Shown here: piece after piece, positions 7,039 to 16,631 of the stretch | Numbering within the stretch: position 1 is the first letter of the stretch | Layout: each line of letters opens with the position of its first letter | Assembly: GCF_021534965.1 (NCBI RefSeq) | Contig: NZ_CP091037.1 | Coordinates: forward strand, 2,859,501 to 2,923,500 | DNA from: Muricauda sp. SCSIO 65647 | GTDB taxonomy: Bacteria > Bacteroidota > Bacteroidia > Flavobacteriales > Flavobacteriaceae | Direction of reading: 5' to 3' | DNA length: 64,000 nucleotides | Notes under the pieces: generated by a model | Databases searched by the model: none | What the model was told of the DNA's origin: nothing | Seen by the model: only the letters and a program-made list of their open reading frames with translations | Position numbers and translations under genes: made by a program

Positions 7039-9294
7039 TTATTGATCCACCACAAAACTTCCCGATAGTCCTTCTTGCGAATTGGTACCGACCATCACGT
7101 TGAAAGAGCCAGGTTCCACTACCCATTCATACTGTTGATTGTAAAAGCCCAGTTCTTTATCGGTCAAGTTAAACGATACTGTTTTTGAGGTACCTGCTTC
7201 GAGCATTATTTTTTCAAAGCCTTTCAATTCCTTTACAGGGCGCACGATACTGGCATAGGGGTCTTGCAAATACAATTGCACTACTTCTTCACCGGCCCTA
7301 TTTCCCGTATTGGTGACCGATACGGAGACCTTCACATTTTTTGGATCGGTCGCATCGACCTGTAAATCGCTGTATTGAAAGCTTGTGTAGCTTAATCCAT
7401 GGCCAAAGGGATAAAGCGGACTGTTTTCTTCGTCGGCATAATGTGACCAGAACACATTACCTTCTTTATTCACCGGCCTACCTGTACTGTAGTGGTTATA
7501 GTAGATCGGTACTTGCCCCACACTACGTGGAAAGGTCATGGGCAGTTTGCCACTTGGGTTGTAATCACCGAACAGTACTTGGGCGATCGCGTTTCCTGTT
7601 TGGCTGCCCAATTGCCATGTTTCTAAGATTGCCGGTATGTTTTCTGCTTCCCAAGTAATAGTCAGCGGTCTTCCGTTCATCAACACCAAAACAATGTTTT
7701 TGTTCACCTCATAAACCGCTTTCAATAGCTTTTTTTGAACAACCGGTATGTCAATGGTGGTGCGACTACGCGATTCACCACTCATGAATCCATGTTCACC
7801 CAATACCATGATTACTACTTCGGCACTTTTTGCCGCCTCAACGGCTTCTTGAATACCTGAGGTATCGGTCTCATTGACTTTAACATGTTGTAAGAAGCTA
7901 GCACTATAAAATGCGGTTGGTCCCTGCACAAAAGTATATTCTTTTGTGTAGGCATCCATCCCCTCTAAAAACGAAACCGCAGAATCATCGTCTGAGGCCA
8001 AACGCCAGCTGCCCAGTGGGCTGTTCTTGTCATCGGCAAGATCGCCGATCACGACAATGCCTTTTTGGTCTTTATCGAGTGGCAGCACATTGCCATCGTT
8101 TTTTAAGAGTACAATGCTCTTTTTTGCCATCTCTAAGACCCCGGCTTGGTGATCAGGGTGGTATATGCGTTCTTTTTCACGGTCGATATCAGAATATCGG
8201 TAAGGGTCCTCAAAAAGGCCCAATTCAAATTTTACCCTTAGAATACGACGTACCGCATCGTCAATTTTGGATTCATCGACTTTTCCTTCTTTGACCAAGC
8301 CTGTGAGGTTCTTGAGGTAAGAACCTGAAGCCATATCCATATCAGATCCCGCATTTGCGGCCAATTCAGCGGCATGGGTCGAATCTTTGGCATGACCATG
8401 GGCGATCATTTCGGCAACCGACCCCCAGTCAGATACCACAAAACCGTCAAAATTCCATTTTCCCTTTAAAATTTCGCGTTGTAGCATGGCATCTCCCGTA
8501 GCAGGTACACCATTTAAGATGTTGAAAGCATTCATAAAGGTTTTTACACCGGCACCCGTGGCTGCTTTAAATGGAGGCAATACCATGTTGTAAAGTGTAT
8601 AGGTGCCCACATCAACCGTATTGTAGTCCCTTCCGGCCTCTGCAAAACCGTAGGCGGCAAAATGTTTGGCACAGGCCGCAATGGTATTGGGGGCAGATAG
8701 GTCCTCACCTTGAAACCCCTTGACCCTTGCAATGGCGATTTTTGAGCCTAGGTAGGTGTCTTCGCCAGCACCTTCCATAACACGGCCCCAACGGGCATCA
8801 CGTGAAATATCGACCATGGGGGCAAAGGTCCAATGTACACCTTCGGCCGCAGCTTCATCAGCGGCTATCTTCGCTGAATTTTCGATGGCCTGTAAATCCC
8901 AACTAGCGGCTTCAGCAAGCGGAATGGGGGCCAAGGTTTTTTGACCGTGTACCACATCGAGGCCAAAAAGCAGAGGTATGCCCAATCGGGTTTCGTTGAC
9001 CACTATTTCCTGTAATTTTTTGGTCTGTTCGGCGCCCCTTACATTGAGCATGGCACCTACCCAACCTTTTTTCAGGTGTTCGTATTTTTCAACGGCATTG
9101 CCTCCTTTCGGGGCAGGACCAGTAGCATCGTAAAAGCCACTATACAGGTTCATTTGACCCACTTTTTCTTCCAACGTCATTAAATTCAATAGCGAATCAA
9201 TTTGTTTTTCAAAATTTTGTTGGCCCATAAGCGTTGCGTTAAACATAAAAAACGAGATACAAAAAAGCACTGGGAATGAGTTCAGAAAGCGCAT
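7039..9294 (-). CDS. bglX: Beta-glucosidase, GH3 (BglX-like)
   Basis: A 751-residue periplasmic exo-beta-glycosidase with a signal peptide (LFCISFFMFNATLMGQ). Order of domains: GH3 N-terminal barrel (DVVHGQKTLAPIPLAEAASWD; RWGRVMEGAGEDTYL; AKHFAAYG), the nucleophile Asp in GFVVSDWGSV near residue 295, the GH3 C-terminal domain (MVLGEHGFMSGESRSR), and a fibronectin-III-like end (NTGNRAGEEVVQLYLQDP). Length matches BglX. It is the first gene of the four-gene minus-strand glycan operon and is divergent from mazG across a 163-bp gap. Confidence 0.94.
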   Translation of the reverse strand: MRFLNSFPVLFCISFFMFNATLMGQQNFEKQIDSLLNLMTLEEKVGQMNLYSGFYDATGPAPKGGNAVEKYEHLKKGWVGAMLNVRGAEQTKKLQEIVVNETRLGIPLLFGLDVVHGQKTLAPIPLAEAASWDLQAIENSAKIAADEAAAEGVHWTFAPMVDISRDARWGRVMEGAGEDTYLGSKIAIARVKGFQGEDLSAPNTIAACAKHFAAYGFAEAGRDYNTVDVGTYTLYNMVLPPFKAATGAGVKTFMNAFNILNGVPATGDAMLQREILKGKWNFDGFVVSDWGSVAEMIAHGHAKDSTHAAELAANAGSDMDMASGSYLKNLTGLVKEGKVDESKIDDAVRRILRVKFELGLFEDPYRYSDIDREKERIYHPDHQAGVLEMAKKSIVLLKNDGNVLPLDKDQKGIVVIGDLADDKNSPLGSWRLASDDDSAVSFLEGMDAYTKEYTFVQGPTAFYSASFLQHVKVNETDTSGIQEAVEAAKSAEVVIMVLGEHGFMSGESRSRTTIDIPVVQKKLLKAVYEVNKNIVLVLMNGRPLTITWEAENIPAILETWQLGSQTGNAIAQVLFGDYNPSGKLPMTFPRSVGQVPIYYNHYSTGRPVNKEGNVFWSHYADEENSPLYPFGHGLSYTSFQYSDLQVDATDPKNVKVSVSVTNTGNRAGEEVVQLYLQDPYASIVRPVKELKGFEKIMLEAGTSKTVSFNLTDKELGFYNQQYEWVVEPGSFNVMVGTNSQEGLSGSFVVDQ

Positions 9295-9432
9295 GATATT
9301 ATTTTTGTGATGAAGGTAACAAGATACAAACTGATTGGTTTTTCAAGAAAGAACTTTTCATCATTTTTCTGACCGTTGATAAATAGGGATTTCTTTTTCG
9401 TGAATCGACCATAGGTATTGTCAGTGAGTTTG

Positions 9433-9440
9433 TAGCTTTG
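9433..9440 (+). promoter_or_regulatory. -7 box for mazG-sulfatase
   Basis: TAGCTTTG fits TAnnTTTG exactly, 17 bp upstream of the mazG ATG at 9458. The predicted start point near 9447 leaves a leader of about 10 nt. No matching -33 element at the expected spacing was found. Confidence 0.5.
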
Positions 9441-9457
9441 AACTTCAATGTTTGAGC

Positions 9458-10261
9458 ATGAGCAACAGAAAAAAACAACTGAAAGCCTTTGACCGTTTGT
9501 TGACCATTATGGATGATCTGCGGGAGAAATGCCCATGGGACAAAAAACAGACCATGCAATCGCTTCGCCACCTCACCATTGAGGAAACCTATGAACTTGG
9601 TGATGCCATTCTTGACAACGATATGCAAGAAATCAAGAAAGAACTGGGTGATTTGTTGCTGCACATTGTCTTCTATGCAAAAATTGGTTCAGAGACCCAA
9701 GATTTTGATATGGCCGATGTTGCCAATGATATTTGTGAGAAGCTCATTAACAGGCACCCGCACATTTATGGAGACATTGAGGTCGAAAATGAAGAGCAGG
9801 TCAAGCAAAATTGGGAGAACATCAAGCTAAAAGAAGGCAAAAAAAGTGTGTTGGAAGGGGTGCCGAACAGTCTGCCCGCTTTGGTGAAAGCCAATCGCAT
9901 TCAAGAAAAAGTGGCAGGTGTAGGGTTCGATTGGGAGCAGCCAGAACAGGTTTTTGAAAAATTGAAGGAAGAATTGGGCGAATTGCAAGAAGAGGTGAAA
10001 ACGGGCGATACCAAGAATATTGAAAATGAGTTTGGCGATGTACTTTTTTCAATGGTCAACTACGCACGGTTCTTGAATGTAAATCCAGAAAATGCACTGG
10101 AGCGCACCAATAAGAAATTCATCAACCGTTTTCAATTTCTAGAAAGCAGGGCCAAGGAAAAGGGCAAGACCCTGAAAGAGATGACCCTTGCCGAAATGGA
10201 TGTTTTTTGGGAAGAGGCCAAGAATATCGATTTGACCAACTCACAACATTTTAAAATATGA
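9458..10261 (+). CDS. mazG: Nucleoside triphosphate pyrophosphohydrolase
   Basis: Hydrolyses (d)NTPs to NMP and pyrophosphate, a house-cleaning function. The 267-residue product has two MazG domains: the first with CPWDKKQTMQSLRHLTIEETYEL and the EExxE...ELGDLLLHIVFYA metal site (about residues 25-80), the second with EELGELQEEV and NEFGDVLFSMVNYARF (about 165-205). I chose the ATG at 9458 rather than a TTG two codons earlier. Its last bases overlap the next gene as ATGA, so the sulfatase is probably translationally coupled to it. Confidence 0.93.
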   Translation: MSNRKKQLKAFDRLLTIMDDLREKCPWDKKQTMQSLRHLTIEETYELGDAILDNDMQEIKKELGDLLLHIVFYAKIGSETQDFDMADVANDICEKLINRHPHIYGDIEVENEEQVKQNWENIKLKEGKKSVLEGVPNSLPALVKANRIQEKVAGVGFDWEQPEQVFEKLKEELGELQEEVKTGDTKNIENEFGDVLFSMVNYARFLNVNPENALERTNKKFINRFQFLESRAKEKGKTLKEMTLAEMDVFWEEAKNIDLTNSQHFKI

Positions 10262-11838
10262 AAACTGCTTGCCATTTTGCACCTGTGCTATATATTTTTT
10301 TGGCCACCATACTACTTTTAGGGTGCCAACAAAAAACCCCCGAAGCTGTCTTGGAAAAACCCAACATCCTCTTCATTCTCTCAGATGACCACACCTCGCA
10401 GGCCTGGGGTATCTATGGCGGGGTTTTGGAACGTTATGTGCAAAATGGGAACATCAAAAGACTGGCCCGTGAAGGGGCGGTCTTGAACAATGCCTTTTGC
10501 ACCAATTCGATATGTAGCCCCAGCAGGGCAAGCATCCTCACGGGGCAGTACAGCCACCTGAATCAGGTCTATACGTTGCGCGAGCCGTTGCCAGTGGGGC
10601 ATCCGAACATAGCCAAGACCTTTTCTGAAAATGGCTACCATACGGCATTGATAGGTAAATGGCACCTCTATCGACAGCCCGAAGGGTTTGATTATTTCAA
10701 TGTATTGCCCAACCAAGGTGTATATTGGAACCCCGTATTAAAGACCAAAGAGGGATGGAAAGATGGTACCGATGGCAGTGGAGGAAGGGTCTATGAAGGC
10801 TTTTCGACCGATGTGATCACAGATTTGACCGTTGAACATCTGAAACAGCGCGATACCACAAAACCCTTTTTGATGTTCTGCCATTTCAAGGCCACCCATG
10901 AACCTTTTGATTATCCTGAAAGGTTTGCTTCCTTGTACAAGGATGTGGAGATTCCAGAACCTGAATCACTACTCGATTTTGGTCCGGAGACCACAGGCCG
11001 CACCTTTGGGGGACAAATTTTGGAACGTTTGGGAATGCGCTGGGACGAGGCCACGAAAAACCCCGACAAATTCTGGACGGGCTACCCTGGGCTCCCTTAT
11101 CCGTTGGATGGATTGGACAGTGTTCAAAAACGGAAGAAAATCTACCAAAAACTGGTAAAAGACTTCATGCGGTCAGGGGCTGCCATCGATGACAACATAG
11201 GCAAGCTGCTCGATTATTTAGAGGAAGAAGGCTTGGCCGAGAACACCATCGTTATCTACACCGCCGACCAAGGTTACTTTTTGGGCGAGCATGGCTTTTT
11301 TGACAAACGCTTGATCTATGAAGAATCAATGCGAATGCCATTTGTTGTCCGGTATCCAAAAAAAATAAAGGGTGGCCAGCGTATCGATGATATCATATTG
11401 AACATCGATTTTCCTGCACTGCTTTCCGATTACGCAGGTATTGAAAAACCCAAATATATGCAAGGTGAGAGTTTTCGAGAGGTGCTTGAGGGCAATACCC
11501 CTGAAAATTGGCGAAAGCAAATGTATTATCGCTATTGGCTGCACCACCCCCATAGACCGGCACATTTCGGCATTCGCGACAATCGTTACAAGTTGGCATT
11601 TTTCTACGGCCAAGGCTTGGGCATGAACGGCGCTTCTGAAGAAACGACCACACCACAGTGGGAGTTCTACGATTTACAGAAAGACCCCAACGAATTGCAC
11701 AATGCCTATGGTGAGGCCGAATATGCAGATATCATTGCCGATATGAAGAAAGCCCTTTTGGAAGAACGGAAAAGATATGGTGATCTAGATGCTTCCCGTC
11801 CTGAAATGACCTCCATCTTAGAGGGATTATTCGAATAG
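10258..11838 (+). CDS. Sulfatase, lipoprotein, formylglycine type
   Basis: Hydrolyses sulfate esters, probably on a sulfated polysaccharide. The 526-residue product has a lipoprotein signal (FLATILLLGC, Cys at about residue 23), metal-binding SDDHTSQ, and the sulfatase signature CSPSRASILTGQ whose Cys is converted to formylglycine (Cys-type). GKWHL, HEPFDYPERF, and TADQGYFLGEHG (metal-binding Asp-Gln) follow; the C-terminal part carries the small DUF4976-like domain. It overlaps mazG by 4 bp. No maturase is in the window, so activation must come from elsewhere. Subfamily and substrate are unknown. Confidence 0.93.
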   Translation: MKTACHFAPVLYIFLATILLLGCQQKTPEAVLEKPNILFILSDDHTSQAWGIYGGVLERYVQNGNIKRLAREGAVLNNAFCTNSICSPSRASILTGQYSHLNQVYTLREPLPVGHPNIAKTFSENGYHTALIGKWHLYRQPEGFDYFNVLPNQGVYWNPVLKTKEGWKDGTDGSGGRVYEGFSTDVITDLTVEHLKQRDTTKPFLMFCHFKATHEPFDYPERFASLYKDVEIPEPESLLDFGPETTGRTFGGQILERLGMRWDEATKNPDKFWTGYPGLPYPLDGLDSVQKRKKIYQKLVKDFMRSGAAIDDNIGKLLDYLEEEGLAENTIVIYTADQGYFLGEHGFFDKRLIYEESMRMPFVVRYPKKIKGGQRIDDIILNIDFPALLSDYAGIEKPKYMQGESFREVLEGNTPENWRKQMYYRYWLHHPHRPAHFGIRDNRYKLAFFYGQGLGMNGASEETTTPQWEFYDLQKDPNELHNAYGEAEYADIIADMKKALLEERKRYGDLDASRPEMTSILEGLFE

Positions 11839-11895
11839 ATTGAAAATGTGCAAAAACATTCATCAAAAAGAAAGCGGCAACTGAGGTGAACATTT

Positions 11896-11903
11896 TATCT
11901 TTG
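11896..11903 (+). promoter_or_regulatory. -7 box for the MATE gene
   Basis: TATCTTTG matches TAnnTTTG and lies 22 bp before the GTG start at 11926, in the short gap after the sulfatase gene. It supports an independent transcript for the transporter and supports the GTG start. Confidence 0.5.
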
Positions 11904-11925
11904 TGGGCTTTCAAATTCCGTAGTC

Positions 11926-13296
11926 GTGTTTCAGCAGTACACCAAAGAGTTCGGTTATAACCTAAAACTTGCCTATCCCGTAATTTTGGGGATGTTGGGG
12001 CATACGTTTGTAGCCTTTGCAGACAATATCATGGTGGGGCAATTGGGTACGGCCGAACTGGCGGCGGTATCATTGGGCAATAGTTTTATTTTTATTGCCA
12101 TGTCATTGGGCATTGGTTTTTCAACCGCCATTACGCCATTGGTTGCCGAAGCCGATGGGGCCGGGAACAAGCAAAATGGCAAAAGCGCCCTTAAGCACGG
12201 ACTTGTACTTTGTACCATACTCGGTATTTCATTGTTTCTCATTATTTTGATGAGCATACCATTGATGAACCATATGGACCAACCCCCTGAGGTGGTCGAA
12301 TTGGCTATTCCCTATCTGCAATTGGTGGCCTTTTCATTGGTTCCCCTGATTATGTTTCAAGCGTTCAAGCAGTTTTCTGAAGGGCTCTCCCAAACCAAAT
12401 ATCCTATGTATGCCACTATTTTGGCCAATGTGGTAAACATTGTATTGAACTATCTATTGATTTTTGGTTCTTTCGGCTTTCCGAAGTTGGGTATCGTGGG
12501 CGCCGCCATCGGAACGCTTGCCTCACGTTTCATTATGCTGGGGTTTATCTGGATGCTACTGAAGCGAAAGAAAAAATTCAGTTTTTATGTCACGGGCTTC
12601 AACTTTGCCAAGATTGAAAAACGGGTCATGAAAAAAATTGTGGAATTGGGCTTTCCTTCTGCACTGCAGATGTTTTTTGAGGTGGCCATTTTTACCGCGG
12701 CCATTTGGTTGAGCGGGGTGTTGGGCAAGAATCCACAGGCGGCCAACCAGATCGCCCTTAACCTGAGCAGTATGACCTTTATGGTGGGCATGGGTCTCAG
12801 TGTTGCGGCCATGGTGCGGGTAGGCAACCAAAAAGGACTTCAGAACTTTCATGAGCTGCGGAGAATCGCTCGATCGGTGTTCTTTTTGACCTTCTTGGTG
12901 GAGATCATTTTTGCCGCTCTTTTTCTATTGGGGAGACATTGGTTTCCGACCATATATCTAGACTTGGACGATGTAACCAATATGGCAGACAATACCGAAG
13001 TTGTTGCTTTGGCGGCCCAATTATTGTTGGTGGCGGCCTTTTTTCAGATTTCAGATGGCATTCAAGTAGTGGTACTTGGGGCACTTCGCGGTCTGCAAGA
13101 CGTGAAGATTCCGACTTTGATCACTTTTTTTGCCTATTGGGTTATCGGTTTTCCCATAAGCTACTACCTTGGTCTGCACACCGATTTAAAGAGCATCGGC
13201 ATTTGGATAGGCCTGCTCGCCGGCCTCACGGCATCTGCCGTATTGTTGTATCTTCGATTTGATTTTTTGACGAAAAGATTAATTCTAAAAGCATAG
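11926..13296 (+). CDS. MATE family multidrug efflux transporter
   Basis: An inner-membrane Na+- or H+-driven antiporter, 456 residues with about 12 hydrophobic segments in two related halves. The first half has the typical LAYPVILGMLGHTFVAFADNIMVGQLG, with the GTAELAAVSLGNS loop; the second starts at about residue 235 with IVELGFPSALQMFFEVAIF. The NorM-like arrangement is clear but the substrate is not. The start is GTG at 11926; no ATG gives the conserved N-terminus, and a -7 box lies just upstream. The next gene follows after 4 bp. Confidence 0.92.
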   Translation: MFQQYTKEFGYNLKLAYPVILGMLGHTFVAFADNIMVGQLGTAELAAVSLGNSFIFIAMSLGIGFSTAITPLVAEADGAGNKQNGKSALKHGLVLCTILGISLFLIILMSIPLMNHMDQPPEVVELAIPYLQLVAFSLVPLIMFQAFKQFSEGLSQTKYPMYATILANVVNIVLNYLLIFGSFGFPKLGIVGAAIGTLASRFIMLGFIWMLLKRKKKFSFYVTGFNFAKIEKRVMKKIVELGFPSALQMFFEVAIFTAAIWLSGVLGKNPQAANQIALNLSSMTFMVGMGLSVAAMVRVGNQKGLQNFHELRRIARSVFFLTFLVEIIFAALFLLGRHWFPTIYLDLDDVTNMADNTEVVALAAQLLLVAAFFQISDGIQVVVLGALRGLQDVKIPTLITFFAYWVIGFPISYYLGLHTDLKSIGIWIGLLAGLTASAVLLYLRFDFLTKRLILKA

Positions 13297-13300
13297 AAAT

Positions 13301-13528
13301 ATGGAATTGCCAAAATTCTTGCTAGGTGACAATACCGACTATCCCGATGCCATATTTGTGGTGCATACCGACTATCCACGGTTCATCATCAATCTTGAAA
13401 ACGATGAGGTTGAATGGCTCGAAGAATTCTCTAAGGAAGATGAGCAAGAATTGGAGGCCGAGGCCGAAAACCTCATTGAGGCCGCTACAGCCTTTTACGA
13501 TAGGGAAGTATCACGCTACGAAGAATAG
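13301..13528 (+). CDS. Small acidic conserved protein of unknown function
   Basis: A 75-residue soluble protein, strongly acidic in its second half (EDEQELEAEAENLIEAA). The first half (LPKFLLGDNTDYPDAIFVVHTDYPRFIINL) looks like a small folded domain. It has no signal peptide, Cys or membrane segment. It sits 4 bp after the MATE gene and 3 bp before the PAP2 gene, so it is almost certainly expressed with them. I recall similar short proteins in other Flavobacteriaceae but know of no assigned function. Confidence 0.75.
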   Translation: MELPKFLLGDNTDYPDAIFVVHTDYPRFIINLENDEVEWLEEFSKEDEQELEAEAENLIEAATAFYDREVSRYEE

Positions 13529-13531
13529 GCC

Positions 13532-14101
13532 ATGTTAGAGCATTTGGTTCAACTCGATCAAGAAGTCTTTCTTTTTTTGAATGGTCTGGGCACCGAAACC
13601 TGGGACGGTTTTTGGATGTTCATGACCAATAGCAAGAGTGCGATTCCACTTTATTTGGTACTTCTCGTATTGGCCTACCGCACTTTCAGACTCAAAAAAA
13701 CCGTTCTCATCTTGATTGCCGTAGCTCTTCTGATCACCTGTACCGATCAGCTTTCGAATTTTTTCAAGTACGGGGTGCAACGGCTACGACCATGCCATGA
13801 TCCTGAAATCAGTGAAATCATGCGTTTGGTGAAATCGTACTGTGGGGGCAAGTTCGCTTATTTCTCTGCCCATGCGGCCAATTCATTTGCCGTGGCCTCA
13901 TTTTTTGCTTTTTTATTTCGAAGAAGGATTAAATATTTAGGGATATTATTGATGATCTGGGCTGGTTTGGTAGCTTACAGCAGAATTTATATCGGGGTTC
14001 ATTACCCGTTGGATGTGCTAACGGGAATGTTCGTAGGTGTACTCTTCGGCTGGGTGTTCAGCAAGTTGTCTATATTTGCCTTTCACAAAATCGGGGTATG
14101 A
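13532..14101 (+). CDS. PAP2-family membrane phosphatase
   Basis: A 189-residue membrane phosphatase acting on lipid phosphates at the outer face of the inner membrane; candidates are undecaprenyl pyrophosphate or lipid A phosphate. All three PAP2 motifs are seen: KYGVQRLRP (K-x6-RP), FSAHAAN (the PSGH-type motif with Ser and His), and SRIYIGVHYPLD (SR-x5-H-x3-D). There are about five to six hydrophobic segments. It overlaps the following GT39 gene by 4 bp (ATGA), which ties it to glycan-lipid transfer: recycling of the polyprenyl carrier or removal of a lipid A phosphate. Confidence 0.9.
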   Translation: MLEHLVQLDQEVFLFLNGLGTETWDGFWMFMTNSKSAIPLYLVLLVLAYRTFRLKKTVLILIAVALLITCTDQLSNFFKYGVQRLRPCHDPEISEIMRLVKSYCGGKFAYFSAHAANSFAVASFFAFLFRRRIKYLGILLMIWAGLVAYSRIYIGVHYPLDVLTGMFVGVLFGWVFSKLSIFAFHKIGV

Positions 14102-15756
14102 TTTCTTCGGCCAGGTATTGGTTTTTGATCGTATTGATCGTTCTGGTCTATATCGTCGGAATGTTCGCGACACTCTTCGAAAACGACTCGGCCCAATTTG
14201 CTGTCATGGCCATGCGAATGGTGCAAGAGAATGATTTTATCAATCTTTTCAAAGGCCCAGAAGAATATCTCGATAAGCCCCATATGCATTATTGGTTGGC
14301 GGCACTTTCGTTCAAACTTTTTGGTATTCATGACTGGGCCTATCGCATTCCCGCAATTTTGGCAACGCTTTTAGGGGCCTATAGTTGCTACGGACTTGCA
14401 AAGCTCTTTTACAACAAAGATGTGGGCAAGTTTGCCGCATTGATATTTATGACCGCCCAGACCATTGTATTGTCAAACATCGATGTACGTACCGATGCCG
14501 TCTTGACCGGATTTACCATTTTCGCCATTTGGCAGCTGGTGGCCTATGTGGAAAAAAATAAACTACAGCACATCGTTCTGGGGGCCTTTGGTGCGGGCAT
14601 GGCCTTTTCGACCAAAGGCCAGATTGCTCTTTTGGTTATCGGGATCTGTTTGCTCTGCCATCTTGCCTATACCAAAAAATGGAAGGTTTTGCTGAGCTAC
14701 AAGGTATTTTTGGCTCTTTTGGTATTCATCTTGACCATTACGCCCATGCTCTATGCCTATTACCAACAATTTGATTTACATCCTGAAAAAGTCATTAGGG
14801 GCAAAGACAATCGCAGCGGTATTTTCTTTATTTTTTGGGAGCAGAGCTTTGAGCGCTTGAGCGGTGAAGGGGTAGGCAAGAACAGCAATGACTATTTCTT
14901 CTTTTTTCACACCTTTTTATGGGTCTTTCTGCCTTGGACAGTCTTGGGCCTAGTCGCCTATTGGAAACAGGCAAAGGCCATTTTTAAGAACACATTTCAA
15001 TTCAGTGCCAATCATCAATTTTTGATAGTTGGGGGTATTGCGCTTATCTTTTTTATCATCAGCTTTGCCCAGTTTAAACTGCCCCACTATCTCAATGTGG
15101 TCATTCCTCTTTTTTCGGTATTGACCGCTCCATACATCCATAGCCTCCATGATCATGAAAAGCGAAAAGAAACCAAGATTATGTTGGGGGTGCAATATTT
15201 CATTTTGAGTCTGGTTTTCATCGTGTCACTACTACTTTGCTTTCATGTGTTCAAACTTGAAAGACCTTTGGATTACATCATATTGGTAACGGTTCTGCTG
15301 GGCATTGTGTATTTCTGCTTGAAGCGGGAAGACTACTATCTGAGGATCGTTACCCTTTCGGTATATGCCTCATTATTGCTGAACGGTGTATTGAACATGC
15401 ACTTCTATCCCCAATTATTGAAATACCAGGCAGGATCTACCATGGCACAAAAAGTAAAAGAATTTGATGTTCCTGTGGACAATATCTACAAAATCTCAGA
15501 ACGCCACACTTGGGCCTTGGATTTCTATAACAAAAACCCCGTGAACATCACAACAATGGGCGGGTTGGTCCAAAAAAAGGACGTCTGGGTCTATGCCAAT
15601 GAAAAAGAATTGCAAAGTCTTCGGGAAGCAAATTTTGATTGGGACAAACAAATTGCCGTTGATGATTTTAGAATAACGCGTTTGCAATTGAAGTTTTTAG
15701 AACCAAACACGAGGTTGAAGACACTTAAAAAAATGTACTTGGTACATATTCATTGA
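14098..15756 (+). CDS. Glycosyltransferase family 39 (ArnT/PMT-like)
   Basis: A 552-residue polytopic GT-C transferase that takes a sugar from a polyprenyl-phosphate donor on the periplasmic side. The first loop holds the acidic site region (TLFENDSAQFAVMAMRM) and the DKPHMHYWLAALSFKLFG motif typical of ArnT-like proteins. About 12 membrane segments are followed by a soluble C-terminal part from about residue 455. The acceptor may be lipid A, a glycan or protein. It is coupled to the PAP2 phosphatase and converges (7-bp overlap) with a flippase-like gene, and a polyprenyl-phosphate GT2 lies just beyond. Confidence 0.88.
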   Translation: MISSARYWFLIVLIVLVYIVGMFATLFENDSAQFAVMAMRMVQENDFINLFKGPEEYLDKPHMHYWLAALSFKLFGIHDWAYRIPAILATLLGAYSCYGLAKLFYNKDVGKFAALIFMTAQTIVLSNIDVRTDAVLTGFTIFAIWQLVAYVEKNKLQHIVLGAFGAGMAFSTKGQIALLVIGICLLCHLAYTKKWKVLLSYKVFLALLVFILTITPMLYAYYQQFDLHPEKVIRGKDNRSGIFFIFWEQSFERLSGEGVGKNSNDYFFFFHTFLWVFLPWTVLGLVAYWKQAKAIFKNTFQFSANHQFLIVGGIALIFFIISFAQFKLPHYLNVVIPLFSVLTAPYIHSLHDHEKRKETKIMLGVQYFILSLVFIVSLLLCFHVFKLERPLDYIILVTVLLGIVYFCLKREDYYLRIVTLSVYASLLLNGVLNMHFYPQLLKYQAGSTMAQKVKEFDVPVDNIYKISERHTWALDFYNKNPVNITTMGGLVQKKDVWVYANEKELQSLREANFDWDKQIAVDDFRITRLQLKFLEPNTRLKTLKKMYLVHIH

Positions 15757-16631
15757 GTAGTTGTGGTTTCCAATTGTGGCTTTCGCAAATGATATATCAT
15801 TCCGAGTAAAGAAACAAAGGCGGTAATCAAGAAAAAGACCATGCTGATAGCTATCGATGTACCGGCCTCCAATGCCAACCATTTGGCACCATAGAGAAAG
15901 GTGACCTCACGGCTTCCGATGCCCCCAATGGTCAAGGGCAATACCGATACTATCGATGAAATCAAGAAAATGAACAGGTAGGCAATGGTATTTCCTTCGA
16001 TCGATAAAGCGTTTAAAATGAACAAAACGGCCACCAACTGAGCTGCCTGCAATATAGCGGAATAGGCAAACGAACCCCAAAAGACGTTGAGTACGTAGGG
16101 AAACATTTTTTTGTTCAGCCACCAAAATACCGCGATACCAATGGGAATGGCCAAGGCGAACAGCCAATACAATCCTTTAAAAACAGTGGCTTTTAAAAAC
16201 AAGGCCAACAAACAGGCATAGATGAAGATCAACAGCATACCGCTTAAACGGTCGAGCAACAGTACCGATACCACCTTTTTCGTGCCCGGGCGAAACTTTT
16301 TTTGAATGAGATACCCCTTGTAGGCATCACCGCCAATGCCCCCTGGCAGAAAGAGGTTGTAGAACATGCCCAACAAGTAGAGCTTTAGATTGCTCTTTTG
16401 GGTCAGCGGGGCGTTGATTTCATGGAAATAGAGGTTCAGGCGAAAAGCGTTCAATACTTTTGACAGCGCAAAGAAAAACAAGGCCCAAAAAAGGTATAAG
16501 GGTTTTGATCGTTTGATGACCACTAATACCTCTCTGAAATCAATTTTGGTAAAGATGAAGTAGATCAGTGCCGCACTGATGATTATTTTTAGCGCAGTCA
16601 GAAGTTTTTTACGCTGCTTTTCCGTCACCAA
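15750..16631 (-). CDS. Lysylphosphatidylglycerol synthase-like integral membrane protein (UPF0104)
   Basis: A 293-residue protein with about eight membrane segments matching the TM half of MprF-type proteins; the cytosolic aminoacyl-transfer domain is absent. Typical features are the LNAFRLNLYF segment, LPGGIGGDAYKGYLI and LPLTIGGIGSREVTFLYG, all Gly-rich conserved loops of the family. Members without the catalytic domain are thought to act as lipid flippases or glycolipid transporters. It overlaps the GT2 gene upstream by 23 bp, so the two are probably made together and may handle the same lipid-linked sugar (inference). Confidence 0.87.
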   Translation of the reverse strand: MVTEKQRKKLLTALKIIISAALIYFIFTKIDFREVLVVIKRSKPLYLFWALFFFALSKVLNAFRLNLYFHEINAPLTQKSNLKLYLLGMFYNLFLPGGIGGDAYKGYLIQKKFRPGTKKVVSVLLLDRLSGMLLIFIYACLLALFLKATVFKGLYWLFALAIPIGIAVFWWLNKKMFPYVLNVFWGSFAYSAILQAAQLVAVLFILNALSIEGNTIAYLFIFLISSIVSVLPLTIGGIGSREVTFLYGAKWLALEAGTSIAISMVFFLITAFVSLLGMIYHLRKPQLETTTTQ

